Of a stretch of DNA of 64,000 bases, positions 1 to 12,318 are shown piece after piece. Location of the stretch: positions 3,961,001 through 4,025,000 of the forward strand of contig JAJTWR010000231.1 in assembly GCA_021613335.1 (NCBI GenBank), given 5' to 3'. This DNA comes from Whitmania pigra (lineage: Eukaryota; Annelida; Clitellata; Hirudinida; Haemopidae). A program made the position numbers and the translations under genes. The notes below the pieces were generated by a model, which saw only the letters and a list, made by a program, of their open reading frames with translations, had not been told where the DNA came from and made no database searches. Numbering within the stretch: the first letter of the stretch is position 1; each line of letters starts with the position of its first letter.

Positions 1-1054
1 GATGCATTAAACATTCACTGTCAAAATATGTTGTTAAATTTTGCTTCGGTTCTTCACGGTTGATCGTTCCACACCGTAAAAGTAGTCGTCAGAGCGTATC
101 GAAAGCGGAGTATCAATTTTCAGACGTGTAGCTAGTGTTGTTAGAAACCACGTTATTGAAGGAAGTGCACCTCATGCACTTAGTGACTTCAGGGATGTGA
201 ACGGGTCTTTTCCAGTTCATGGAATTGACATAAAGTCTGGTGATTAACGACTGATTAAAAGTAAATGGAAAAATAAATTAACCAAGGTTTTGGCATCGCG
301 AAGTAAGTTGATAGACAGAAAAAAGATTGGATGTGCTGTGTCAAAGTGTATTATTGTGAGGATTAGAAATTCTGCAATGTGCTTTTATTGCAATGTCCAA
401 TCAGAAATGGCAATGGTTAAACATTCAGATGAAAACCACTCTAATGCTGATAGTCAAGGCAATAATATCAATTGGAAGCACTAATGCAAGTGCTATTTTT
501 ATGACACTCACACCAATGCAAACAATTGCAGAGTTTTTAAACAGGATGGCAATCTCTCACCTAAACTTCCAAATGGAAGGCTTAAAAACCTGGGGAAGCA
601 AATCAAAGCGAAATGTTTTTAGATGAAATGATATTAGATCCTATCATGTCGAACGAACAAATGCTTTTGAAGATCTTCATTGAGATTGGATTTGAACTAA
701 GTCCATCAAACTCTTACTCGAATCTAGCATCACAATCTCCGGTGCCAACAATGAAAGGGAGTTAATGACTCGGGAGCCACTAGACACATTACGGCTCTTA
801 ATGGTATTTGCTTAGCTCAACATCTCTGCTGGTTTGATTACCGCTACATTTTTATTATGAAATAAAGTCCTCAATCAAATGAAAGGTAATCGAATTGGCC
901 AAAAGGAAGAAATCAGTTTTCAAATTTGTCACAATGTTGGGGAAGAAAGTCTTACAAAGATGATGATGATGATGATGATGAATGACAAATTTTTACAAAT
1001 CTAATCATGAAGAGCAAAATTTCAAAAGTAATAAAATGCTATTTTTCTTTGAGA
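1..1054. other. No gene recognised
   Basis: No convincing gene was found. A reading frame at 290–484 continues past one stop to about 620 and has a few Cys/His pairs, but it has no recognisable domain. A short GAT trinucleotide run lies at about 958–980. Base composition is typical of the intergenic DNA in the rest of the window. Confidence 0.5.
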
Positions 1055-1062
1055 GTGTAAAC

Positions 1063-1181
1063 CAGCCCCGAATTTAGGTTTGGTCCGGGTATGGGACTGC
1101 ACCCCCTTTCTGCTGATCAGGTTCCTGAAGCCATCACCAAACAAAGGCACTATGGCCTCCACCTAAGCAAATCCGGCCCTG
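1063..1181. mobile_element. 119-bp non-autonomous hAT-type MITE
   Basis: The element begins CAGCCCCGAATTTAGG and its other end, read on the opposite strand, begins CAGGGCCGGATTTGCTTAGG, so it has imperfect terminal inverted repeats starting with CAG. It is flanked on both sides by the same 8 bases, GTGTAAAC (1055–1062 and 1182–1189). An 8-bp target duplication with CAG…CTG ends is the signature of hAT-superfamily transposition. It has no coding capacity and must have been mobilised by another element's transposase. Confidence 0.85.
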
Positions 1182-1189
1182 GTGTAAAC

Positions 1190-4100
1190 CATGTTCTTTA
1201 AAGTCCTTCTTCAGAATGCCATACTACATATATAATTATTCAGCTGCAATGTATTGAAGGTTGAAAATAAAATTTAATTATGGCCAATAATAAGCTTTGG
1301 TTGCATGAATTGTGTGAAGACAAATTTCGCGAACGAATCTTGGAAAATAAAGTTGAAAATTTTTTATCAAACCTCATTCAAAAGCACGAACGCTCCCACG
1401 TAAGCGCCACCTGGGTAAACAATTCGAGTGCGCGATATCCACGGCAAACACTAACAATTGTTGAGTATTATTCCTTCCATTACAATTTCGACAGGAAGCC
1501 ATTTTAAGTTAGAACAGGTACTCGATATTTGTTTGGGGATTCAGGGAACAGATTAGAACAAATACTTTGCCATTTCTCGACGCACAATTTCTCAAGCAAA
1601 TTGGATGCTGCGAAATTCATTCTATTGTCAACTTTCGGTTCAATGTTAATGCTATTGTTATTGTGGCAGTCAAAGATTCTAATTAATACGAAATACAACA
1701 AGTTTCAAAGTCGCTCTTTCATGATGAAACAAGCCATCTCTGAAAGGGACATGCCAATATTTCCAATTCGAATGACATAACATCGCATCACCACTGAAAT
1801 AGGGACTTGATTGTAATAAATTAATGTCTCAACACGTTTTACATGAATTTAATAAATACAGTAATACACAAAATGATGTCGAAAAATACACAAGAGGAGA
1901 TAAATTTCGCAAAAGTTATCAGCATCTATTTACTGGCTTCCTCTTTCTAGACAAGAACGCAACAGTTGCAACAGCTGTTGTTATCAGCCCTTTCACACAC
2001 AGCAATTGCTCACTCGCTCATTCGTCACATCTCAAATCGCTTATAAAATAACATTTAATCTCAAGGATGCCATCATGCAATACCGATAGTAGTCCCGCAT
2101 TATTCAAGAAACAAATAAAAGCCAATTGAAAAAAAATTAATGACAATTACAAAAAAAACCCAATAAAACAGGTTCTTATCAGGCGATTGTGAGTGGACTA
2201 TATTTTATAAATTGAACCACGAATGCTTGACATAAAACACAACAGGCTAACAGAGTGCAGCCAGATTTAGAAACTTCAGCAAGATTTACGCCAGCTGTCG
2301 TATCAGAACAATTATTAATGCTTACCATGCATCCCTTTCTGAGAAACTAAAATAGTATCCAATCACACGAAGTTACCAAAGGGGTACATCATAAAACAAC
2401 ATCACATACTCCTCACAGTAGTCAATAAGTTTTTATTAATAATGCGAGTATTGATACGCTTCACGATAGGTTAAGCTAATCGACCAATTTGATCACTTGG
2501 ATTGTCATTAATAAAACATTCTCACGCTTAGAATCATTACTAGCATTGCTGTATTTTTAGTTGAGGACCTTTATTTTGAGGATGTTTGTGTAGGATCTTT
2601 AAAAAATGATTTTAATGAATTCCCGCCATTAAGAACACTGGCACGACTTAATACGCCTGAGGTCCATTTCCAAGTAACTATGGAAGTTATTTAAGCAAGT
2701 TATTTGCTCCCTTGTGAGCTCAATCAACGTTTTAATTTAACAAAACAAAGTTAATAAAATTTACTCAGTGATAGTTTAACCTTTAACAAAAAGCTATTGT
2801 CTAATAATTAATATTAATTATGGTATATGTGATATATATATATAAGTTGATTGCTATGCCAAATACATAAGAAAAAGAACAGAACCCTTTATTAGTAGTT
2901 ACAGCTAAAAATTACTTAACAATTCAATTAAATTTTCATGTTAATTTTCTCAAAATTAAAAAATCACAACCTTTTGGTCATATTGAAAGCAATTCAATTG
3001 CCCAAAAGTTAATAAAAATCAATAACAACATGTCATCCTGCACAATAATTACTCAAGTTGTAACAACTAATAAATCTTGGTAACCTTTAATTAAATGCTT
3101 GTAATAGTTTTGACACTACATTCAGAGGTTTACAACAACAATCTTTGTACTTTAGTACTTCTAATGTATCCCTTTCAGAACTTTTTGGGACATTAAGTAC
3201 ATCAAGGACTAAATGAATTTATAAAATTGCCTAAGTGGCTAAAAATCAAATATTATCTAGTAAATATGAAACAATAACTAACATTTATAAAATAACTCAA
3301 TGCTGTTCATTCTTATGAAGATGTCGACAGTTCTAAGGATAGCCGATTCTTTCTTTTTTATGATGAAACAACATTTCAATGCCAATGTACATCAATAATT
3401 CATAAAGCATAAATTAAAATTTAAGTCAAATAGCAAAGCAATGGATCATATTTTTAAGAATATTCCTTGCAAGTTGATTAAACATTAGTTTTTACAAAAA
3501 TTCATCATAAATATACCAATATGCAATGCCAATATATAAAATCAACTTAAATATTAATAATGATATTAATTAATGCAAAATTAAAACAAAGGATATTTAA
3601 ATATGTTTAATATTTATTAACTAACAGTCATAAAATAGTCATTTTAAATGGTACTTTCTGAACAGGATGTGCCACAAGACACTGAGGACCTTTGTCTGAG
3701 GCTAATTCACCTTAGACAATCACTACCATACCATGCAGAAAGATTACTAATAATGCAAAAATAACAACAAGCACTTTCAATTTTCAACTGTCAGGAACTC
3801 TTTTATATCACAGATGAAATCATTGTAATAATAATCATTTAAAATTGCATTGAAATCACAAAATGTAAAGCAATTGGTTAATTGGTCTAAAATTCTTTAA
3901 ACAGTTAAAAGTGTTCTGGTGATAAACTGTGGTATTCCAAGTATAAATAATACTACACTTATATTTTAGAAAATTTGATAAAACCTTCTCTATCAAATAA
4001 TTAATATATGAGTGAAAGTGATAAATAAATTTAGTTAAAATTAAAATATGTAATAAAATTTTGTAAATCAGATGATCAGGTATTTGACAAAACATCCTTT

Positions 4101-5289
4101 TCATTCAAACTTCACAACAATTCCTAAATTTCAAGGAAATCTGTCTTAAATAAGATGAGAAATAAAAAAATACCAACGGAACAAGAATAACAATCAAATA
4201 TGAAGGAAACAAAAAGTGAAACAGTAATCTTAAGTACTTTTTAAAATAAATAAAAAAAAGTTCACAGTTAATAAAAAAATGAAATTAAAAGCAAAACTAA
4301 CTTGTTGTTTCAGTGGAAAGCATTTCACCCCTCATAACTTCAATAGTTTATCCAAATATCAGCATCTTTTTTCTAATCAATATAATTTTAATAGTTTCAC
4401 AAACAGATAATCAAACCAGTGCTTCTTATATCTTCATGATTTTTGTCAATTAATGTAAATTGGATAAAATTTCTGTAAAGATCCCTAATTCTAAAGGATA
4501 AATTTGCTGTATAAAAGCAATTTTCCAATGAAATGTGAATATTTCAACAGCTAGCTCTGAAATAAAGATTTGTATTGAAAAACTTACTAGATACATTTTT
4601 CACCAAAATTTAAGTGTGATTCCATAACTATATTAAATAATATCGAGCTTTGAAGCACATTATTGCAAATGGTACAATAAATGCTTATAAATAATAATGT
4701 CATTGAAGAATTTGTACATATTTGTAAAAAAAAAACATTAATTAAATGAGGTTATTACTGCACAATTATTTTGGCAATGCCCGACACAACGCTCCAGCAA
4801 ACAGATACATTAACATCACGAAAATAATAAGTGAACTTACTTTGATAAGACGTTGCGCATCCGATAGGTTTATCACACTATTGAAATATTAAATGGCAAT
4901 CAATATCCTAACTTAATTTGCAAGAACGACCACAATCGTTAAGAACACACAATCAACACCGAAATGTTGAGCTAGTAAGCCTTCACAACACACAACACCA
5001 TAGCACCGTTCGCTGCTGGAGTAATGGTTCGTAGCACTATTAGTCACTCATCAGATCGTAATAACATAATGAAAATCATTAAAAAAAATATAACTATTAT
5101 TTTAAAACTGCCTTACACATATTTTTATAAAATTTTTTTTGCTACCAAGTTCACAAGTATACTTTTTCGTTTTTGGCTGTTGTGGTAACAGATCTGCTTA
5201 GATACGGCTTTCTTGATCAAACTGACGACTATGAACTTTACAATCACTTGTGACCATTATTAAGAAGGAGTGCATTCAGACATAAAGAC
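1190..5289. other. AT-rich intergenic DNA, no gene recognised
   Basis: Open frames at 1280–1507, 1529–1780 and 1824–2051 are short and overlap each other without domain, signal peptide or consistent splice signals, so I do not call them. From 2.6 to 5.0 kb the sequence is strongly AT-rich. A minus-strand splice-donor-like site (CTTAC on the plus strand) near 4837–4841 could end a 5' UTR exon of a leftward gene, but nothing supports a coding continuation. Confidence 0.4.
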
Positions 5290-8176
5290 ATGACGCAGAG
5301 ACAAGTTACCCAAGGTAACCCTCTTTTGTTTCACAAAATCTTACTGAGGTACTTTGATTTTTGTTTTTTCGTTTCAGTGTTTGAACAATACCAAAAGGCT
5401 CGCCATCAATTTGTGCAAACGATAGCTGACTATGCCTGTCGACCTCATACTATTGACTTTTTACATCAGGCTGGTGTGATGAATTTACTTAAACCTCTTC
5501 TTATGGATTGTGTACCGAGTATTCAACAAACCGCTGCCATTGCATTGGGTAGAATAGCAAACCATAGTGATGCAATGGCAGAAGCAGTCGTTGAATTTGG
5601 AGTTTTACCACAACTTGTTTATTCTCTGGCAGACCAAAATGTTAGTACGTTAGTAAAGAGATGAGTCTGACCATGAAACAATATCTTAACTTTCTGATTT
5701 CAGAAATTTTACAAAAAAGCGGCTTCCTTTGTTCTTAGATCAGTGGCTAGGCATAGCCCTCAAATGGCCCAAGCAGTGGTTAACTGTGGTGCGATAGATG
5801 CTCTTGTATTGTGCCTTGAAGAGTTTGATTCTGGAGTAAAGGAATCAGCAGCATGGGCTTTGGGAGATGTGGCTCGACACAACGCTGGTTTGTAATTGTG
5901 GATATCACTGGCAATTTTCTAAATTTCATTATATGTATTGAGGAATGTTTCATTCAGAGTTGGCTCAGGCAGTGGTTGATGCGGGTGCGGTTCCACTGCT
6001 GATAATGTGTCTGCAGGAGCCTGAAAATGCTGTTAAAAGGGTGGCTGCTTCAGGTTTGAGTGAAATTGCAAAACATAAAATTGAACTTGCTCAATTTATT
6101 GTTGATGCTGGGGCCATCAGTCACTTGGCTAGACTTATTCCCTGTCCTGATAGTAAAGTAAAGGTAATAAGTTATGTTTTTAATTAAATTAATTTAAAAG
6201 TTAAAAAATTAAGCCATTTTTAATAAATGTACTAATAAAATAATTATTCAGGCACATTAAGCAAATATTTAATGGTGTTAATTTAGTAAAAGACTTGATT
6301 CAAAATTCTGTTGTGGTTTAATCACTTAATTTTCTTGAATCTGTTCTGAATTCGCATTTTCAGAGACAGGTTTATTCAGTTCTTAGCCAGGTTGCCAAAC
6401 ACAGCCTTGAAATGGCAGAGATAGTGGTAGAGGCAGATGTATTTCCATCTGTTTTACATGCTTTGAAAGACCCCGATGATGTTGTGAGGAAGAATGCGGC
6501 AACTCTTATTAGAGAAATTGTAAAACATTCTCCCGAGGTGGTCCATGTTTGAAAATTAGTTTATTATGCATTATAGTATTATTATTAGTTATTATGGATT
6601 TTAATTTATGATGATTAAAACTGTTTCATGGAAATGTTTGCAATAATCTTAACAAAATTAATTTGATTGAACATATGATGGTCTTTTTTAAAAGCTTTCT
6701 CAGCTGGTTGTCAATTCAGGTGGAGTTGGAGCAATAGTTGATTACATTGGTGATAGAAAAGGAAATGTCAGACTTCCAGGAATTATGGCATTGGGTTACA
6801 TTGGAGCCCATTCTGAAAATTTGGCCATGTCTATCATAGCTTGCAAAGTTAGTTGCATGATTAGGTTCAACCACATCTATTTTTTAAAATAAAAATGTGG
6901 GTGATAAGTTAAATATTTGTAATCTTTTAAATTTGTGGCTCTAGGCACTCAAACAATTATGCTAATTTTGTGAACCATTTATACATTGAATATTCTAAGG
7001 ATCCAACTATTATTTAAAGTATTAAACATGTGTTTTTAGGGGGTGACGATGTTAGGCTTTGTACTCTGCGATGAAGTTGAAGATTACATGCTTGCTGCAA
7101 CATCCTGGTCTATAGGTCAGATTGGAAGACATACTCCTGAGCATGCCAAAGCTGTGGCCACTGCAAACATTTTGCCAAGATTATTGCAACTCTATAACTG
7201 TCAACAATCGTCTGAGGACCTCAAACTAAAGGTATAACATGCTTAACCTGAATTTTAAATTGCATGGATAACATTGCATAGCATAACATTCCATGAAGCT
7301 ATAACCATAAGATGAAAAATGTAAATGAAACTGTTTAGGTTTAGACAAGTTAAATTAATTAAGTGAATACAAAATACAAACAGTAACAAAATATACTTTT
7401 ATATATAAAATATATTTTTTGGCAAAAGTACTTAAATTCGTTTGAAGTTCTTTTTTTGTATTTGTTTAATTATTTAATAATACCACTCCTTAGCTCTTTG
7501 CATTATCTATTCATTAAGGCCAAGCAAGCTTTAAAAGCTGTGCTGGAGAAATGTGTCCATCTGCCAGCTTTGGAACCTTTACTCCATTTGGCACCACCAA
7601 ATATCTTGAAACACATCATTGGACAGTTTAGCAAGGTACTTCCACACGATGTTCAGGCCAGGAGAATGTTTGTGACAAGCGGGGGACTCAGGCTACTCCA
7701 GGAAATTCAAGCTGAACCTGGAAGTGTGCTTGCAGAGTACATTATGGTCATTAATAACTGCTACCCTGAAGAAATCATCAGGTAATCAATTTTAAATATT
7801 ACAGACATTATTCCAGCTCAAGCAATGATTATTTTGCTAGTTAAACCAAAACACTAGCATTGTGATGGAAAAGTCTTAAGGCTTTAAGAATTGAGATTAA
7901 TCTTTAGGCTTATTGTTATGGATCACATAATTTGAAGAAATATACAAATACATTGACATCCCAAATATCAATATAAGCACATGGGCAAATTGAGCTAAAC
8001 CTAAAACCAATATTTCGTCTCATGATCTTGATCTATTGATTAGCTTCATGCTCCATCAAATAAAGTAATTACATTCCAGCTTAAATATATAGAAATGACA
8101 CTTCTCTTTCAGATATTACTCACCTGGATATCCAGAACAATTACTGCAAAGGGTAGACCAATACCAGCCTCAATAA
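5290..8176 (+). CDS. SPAG6: SPAG6/PF16, axonemal central-pair armadillo protein
   Basis: Nine exons join in phase into 507 residues: 5290–5314, 5378–5640, 5704–5887, 5958–6163, 6364–6537, 6695–6847, 7040–7231, 7519–7781 and 8113–8176. Human SPAG6 has 509 residues and the match runs end to end, from the start MTQRQVTQVFEQYQKAR, through repeated armadillo motifs such as AQAVVDAGAVPLL and IRE-I-KH-PE-LSQLVVN, to the tail RYYSPGYPEQLLQRVD. SPAG6 (PF16 in Chlamydomonas) is a scaffold of the C1 central-pair microtubule in motile cilia and sperm flagella. The armadillo repeats cover roughly residues 20–480. Two donors are slightly unusual (GTTAGT, GTTTGT) but phases agree. A splice-acceptor-like CAG lies 10 bases before the start codon. 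Poly(A) signals AATAAA follow near 8240. The gene is convergent with the kinase-like gene 235 bp away. Confidence 0.96.
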
Positions 8177-8410
8177 TTTGAATTGAATTGGGACAAATGT
8201 TTTATTTGCTAGAAATGGTTTTATTGTGAGATGATGAGTAATAAACCTTAAATTAAAAAAAAATTCTTATTAAAAATTCATTTAATTTTGAATTGCATGT
8301 CAGTCTAAATAAAATTCTTTAAATAACTTTCATCTTCAATAAATTATGACTGTATAAATCAAGCATAACATTGATGTTAGGCCAACAAACACAACACTAT
8401 TTGGAAAAGT

Positions 8411-10288
8411 TTAGGCAACAAATTTTTTATTTAATAAATCATCAAGTTCTCTAAATAATCCATCAATTTTTTCCATTGATATGTTTATGGGTTCAAGATA
8501 ATGATTCCAATCAATTCTAGTTGATTCAAGGGAACCATATCCTGAAGACCCTTCATAACCAGAAGTAATGCTTCTTTCAATGTCTTCATCGAAATTACTG
8601 AGCACTTGGGAATTACATTTTTGATGTGCCTTCATAACTTTATTGAACCTTGAAACAACGTCCGCAGATTTGACAATTTGTTGGATGAGCAGATGATGTG
8701 CCTTCTTGGCATGTTCTTTTAGTTTGGTCTTTTCATATTTGTGGACCTGAGTTTCGTTGTGTGTCAGCTGTTTTTTGGCATCTTGCAAAAATTGATCATA
8801 CGTTTTTGAAGCTGCTTTTGCAAGTTCTTTAAGAATGCCATGACAATGACTTTCCATAAGTGGATCGGGTCTTGATTCCTGTGAAAGTTCCCAAGATTGT
8901 CCAAGGCCGCTGTCTGAACATGATGCATAATCATTGCATTCGTCGAAACTATCAAACATCTGCAACTTATAAATTTCATTTTTCAATATTTCAAACTTCA
9001 TCATTGGTTCTTGACAGGAACATTGATTGACTGATTTCAAAACATCAAGTTTTAATTTGATCATGCTCATTTTGGTGCTTGATTCATCTGCTAAAGCAGT
9101 GCAAATATGTTTTAGTCCCTTTTTTGACAAGTGAATCTTTTCAAATAATCTCAAGCAATATAAGATAAAGCCATTGCAACTTCTTGCAAATGAAATGTCA
9201 TCACTGATTTTTCTTTTTACATCAACATAAGCACCTTCTAATATTTCTTTATATTCTAATATTTTTGGAACAATTTCGGTGACGTAAATTATTGCTGGTT
9301 CCTCTTCGGATATTCTGTTTTCAAACTCATGCAACTCCTTGATGGCGATAACCTTATGATCAAACACTAGCAGTTCATGGTTTGGCTCAGAATTATCCAG
9401 ACACATGATTGAATCATTTCTGCAAATCAGAGCAACATGATTAAAACGGCTTGGATCGAAAACATAAATTATAGTGTCACTGGTTGATAATCGAAGTTTG
9501 AAAGCAAAAAATTTCTTCAGATCAATTTGTTTTTGTAGATTGAGACAGCCTTTTATTATGGTTGTAAACAATACCTGCATCGATGATGTCAATTGAATGG
9601 TTTTGGGAAATGAATTTTGCCATTGACCAGAAGCAGAAACAAAGACATGATCATTTCTCTTTTCTAAAATCATCTTCTCAGTATCGATGCATTCCCCAGT
9701 CAAGAAGGGACATGTTCCCAAGATAGCATGACACAAAATGGCGCCAATACTCCAAATCAGAACGTCTACCTTTTTCTGAACAATATTTATCAAATAAATG
9801 TCTGTTTGCACCTCATATTCTGCGTACAAATAATCGGAAATCTTAAATGTTATGTTACCGTCCATTTCACCAGCGCATAAAATGTTAGATGGTTTTATAT
9901 AAAAATTTTTCATCAATCCAATATCACGAAGAAATTGTAGTCCATTTATGACGCCCTCCAGTAAGTTTAGGGAATTTCTGTCGTTTAACCCGTAAACATT
10001 TGCGGGCTTTTCAAGGAATTTCGGTAAGCAAAGTTCATCGCAATACTCGAATACGACAACCGTTTCTTTATGTTTTGTTTGTTCCATGCCTAAAAATTTT
10101 GCAACATTTAGATGACTGAGCTTTTTAAATTTATCCACCTGCTTCGATATTGAGTTATCTTTCAACAATTTCACGACACAAGGTATACCAGTCAATTTAT
10201 TTCTTCCAAAATATGTTTGACTGCCAACATGAGCCCCAAGATTCTGTTCGGTAAACCACACATAAGAATCACTGCCCTTAACTGGCAT
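8411..10288 (-). CDS. Intronless TBK1/IKKε-like predicted pseudokinase
   Basis: A single uninterrupted frame of 625 residues has the full TBK1/IKKε architecture: kinase domain (about 1–265), ubiquitin-like domain (about 270–340) and helical scaffold/dimerisation domain (about 345–625, with NETQVHKYEKTKL matching the TBK1 signature NEEQIHKFDKQKL). Close kinase matches include YGLNDRNSLNLLEGVINGL and VDVLIWSIGAILCHA. The catalytic machinery is gone: the HRD motif reads NFY (128–130), DFG reads DYL (152–154), the glycine loop is degraded, the αC glutamate position appears as Gln, and the activation-loop segment around TBK1 Ser172 is missing. The VAIK lysine is kept (K40). The start at 10288 matches the TBK1 N-terminus; the open frame runs 12 codons further up to a TTTTAG acceptor-like site at 10328–10329. 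Lack of introns suggests an old retrocopy kept open by selection. A weak active kinase cannot be excluded. Confidence 0.9.
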   Translation of the reverse strand: MPVKGSDSYVWFTEQNLGAHVGSQTYFGRNKLTGIPCVVKLLKDNSISKQVDKFKKLSHLNVAKFLGMEQTKHKETVVVFEYCDELCLPKFLEKPANVYGLNDRNSLNLLEGVINGLQFLRDIGLMKNFYIKPSNILCAGEMDGNITFKISDYLYAEYEVQTDIYLINIVQKKVDVLIWSIGAILCHAILGTCPFLTGECIDTEKMILEKRNDHVFVSASGQWQNSFPKTIQLTSSMQVLFTTIIKGCLNLQKQIDLKKFFAFKLRLSTSDTIIYVFDPSRFNHVALICRNDSIMCLDNSEPNHELLVFDHKVIAIKELHEFENRISEEEPAIIYVTEIVPKILEYKEILEGAYVDVKRKISDDISFARSCNGFILYCLRLFEKIHLSKKGLKHICTALADESSTKMSMIKLKLDVLKSVNQCSCQEPMMKFEILKNEIYKLQMFDSFDECNDYASCSDSGLGQSWELSQESRPDPLMESHCHGILKELAKAASKTYDQFLQDAKKQLTHNETQVHKYEKTKLKEHAKKAHHLLIQQIVKSADVVSRFNKVMKAHQKCNSQVLSNFDEDIERSITSGYEGSSGYGSLESTRIDWNHYLEPINISMEKIDGLFRELDDLLNKKFVA

Positions 10289-10570
10289 TCTAATACCATC
10301 TTCCAGAACTCTAGGAAGCTTCAACCACTAAAACTGGAAATTCCCAAAGTAAATATTTAGCGGCATAAAATTGTACGCATTTCATCAGTTACGAGGCTAT
10401 TATAAAATATTTAATGTTGCAATTAGTCTTTTTCTTTTATTTGTTATAATAAAAATAATATTAATAATAGTTTATTTATAGAGCGCCTTGGTTCTTGGAT
10501 TAATGACTTGAATAAGGCTAGCAGGTCGAAAGACCCATTGTTAAAAGCCTATGTTATGACGCTTGCAGGT

Positions 10571-11145
10571 TCAAAAATCTTTTTACCTACCCAATCAATG
10601 TCAAATTAAATTGCATCGAACTAATCTACAAGCATTTATTTTAAAATCGCACTGTCCAGATTTTTTAATTTTTCGTTTAAATTTGAATAATTTAACGGCA
10701 ACATATCCGATAAACAAAATGCGACAACTTCATGGTCAAAAATCTTTTTATTAGCTCAACCATTATAAAAATAAATTACACCGAAATAATCATCAAACAT
10801 TCCTCTTAAAATTGACCTAGCCAGATTTTTTATGTTTTGTGTTTAAAGTTGCATAATTGTCCTGTAACTTTTCTAAAAAAAAAACAAAAAACAAAATGCA
10901 ACAACTTCATGATCAAAAATCTTTTTAACGACTCAACGAATATCAAAGTAAATTATACCAAAATACTCATCAAACATTCCTTTTAAAATCGCATTGGTCA
11001 GATTTTAAATTTTGTTTTGTAATTCGTTGCAAACTTGCATAATTTAATTTCAAAAAAACAACAAAAATCCTTTTAGTTGCTCAACCATTATAAAAATAAA
11101 TTACACCAAAATAACAACCAAACATACCTCTTGAAATCTCGAACT
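10571..11145. repeat. Degenerate tandem repeat, about 150–175 bp unit, four copies
   Basis: Four diverged copies begin with TCAAAAATCTTTTTA-like sequence at 10571, 10736, 10913 and 11062, giving spacings of 165, 177 and about 149 bp. Shared blocks inside each unit include CATCAAACATTCCTCTTAAAA and AAAATGCGACAACTTCATGG. Copies differ by many substitutions and small indels. The last copy is truncated. No coding potential is seen. Confidence 0.8.
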
Positions 11146-11686
11146 GGAACATAATACAAACAAGCAAATATCTGTCATCATTTGTATTAAAAAATAATAA
11201 GCCAGATATTTTAGGGTAAAAACAACTTTTGGTTGACTTATTTTGTGAACATCATTTGCCGCCCTGCCCCCCAAATTACGTCTCTCTCAGATCCGCCAGT
11301 AAACAAGCTCTCACCAACTCTCGTGCCAGTTTGCTGGTATATTTATTAATAAAATTTAACACTTGAAATTTGCGTTTACATTTTTGAATGTGTTTAACGC
11401 TGACGCTGAGTGACATTGTGGCCGCAGATTGTGTCAGTGTCGGTTACACAGCTCTTACCAATCATTATTTACTATTATAATTATAATTACCAATAAAAAT
11501 TCTGCGGCATGGTTTAGAATCCCCGTAATAATAATATTATTCTATTACTAGTACTAGTATTAGAAAATATCAGCACGGGCCAATGGCCCCTTGCCGCAAC
11601 CGAGGGCACAAATTACAAGCAAGGTGCAAAATGACATCTTACCTGACAAAATCGAAACAAAAAAAAACCAAAAATAAACACAAACA

Positions 11687-11998
11687 TTAACTTCTTAGTC
11701 TAAACTGTAAATTATATTTGCAAAAAATCTGTCCAAGTTCTTTGGGAAGCAAACTGTTCCATTCCTGAACCACTCTGTTACCAGAGGAAAACTTTCTGCA
11801 ATCTTTATGGTCCAATATTGTCATCAATTTTCTTTCATGTCCTCTGGTCTTGGAATATGTACAGACAGAAAGGGAGGGACAAAGTAAATCTCTCATTCCA
11901 CTTGTCAATAACTTAAATAACAAAATCAAATCAGCTCTCTTTCTTCTGTAAAATAAACTTGATAATTTCGGTATTTCTAATCTCGATTGGTAAGGAAG
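11687..11998 (-). mobile_element. LINE reverse-transcriptase C-terminal fragment
   Basis: The minus-strand frame reads LPYQSRLEIPKLSSLFYRRK, RADLILLFKLL, then TRGHERKL and NRVVQEWNSLLPKEL. This is the conserved segment after the reverse-transcriptase catalytic core of CR1/Jockey/RTE-like non-LTR retrotransposons as found in many invertebrates (consensus LPYEERL…RR.RGDLIE.FK.L…RGH…F..RVV..WN.LP). Upstream the frame is stopped, and no endonuclease or catalytic YADD segment is present, so it is a dead 5'-truncated relic of about 100 codons. Confidence 0.8.
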
Positions 11999-12026
11999 GT
12001 CACTGCAGGATTATCTTAATTTTGTA

Positions 12027-12190
12027 GTGATGATGATGATGATGACGATGACGATGACGATGATGATGACGATGACGATGACGATGATGATGACGACGAT
12101 GACGATGATGATGACGATGACGATGACGATGACGACGACGACGACGACGATGACGATGACGATGACGATGATGATGATGATGATGATGAT
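12027..12190. repeat. GAT/GAC trinucleotide microsatellite
   Basis: About 164 bp of GATGAT runs interspersed with GAC triplets. The frames through it would be poly-Ser or poly-Ile/Val and are not genes. It sits just next to the LINE relic. Confidence 0.95.
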
Positions 12191-12318
12191 AATATAAGTA
12201 TCGCTCGTGTAAACAACTTGTGCGAACTTTAATTTAAAATTCTGCGGATAAAAGAACGATAAATGAAATTCAGTCGTCAAGAATCCTGGCTCAAAAGAAT
12301 CGACGTGATTATGTACTC

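Noticed and set aside
290..622. Frame with Cys/His pairs that reads on after one stop, looking slightly like a broken zinc-finger protein
   Set aside because: No consensus finger spacing, no splice signals, and no second recognisable domain; could easily arise by chance.
11264..11306. Sequence resembling a hAT end (complement of ACTGGCGGATCTGAG)
   Set aside because: No opposite terminus or target duplication could be found.
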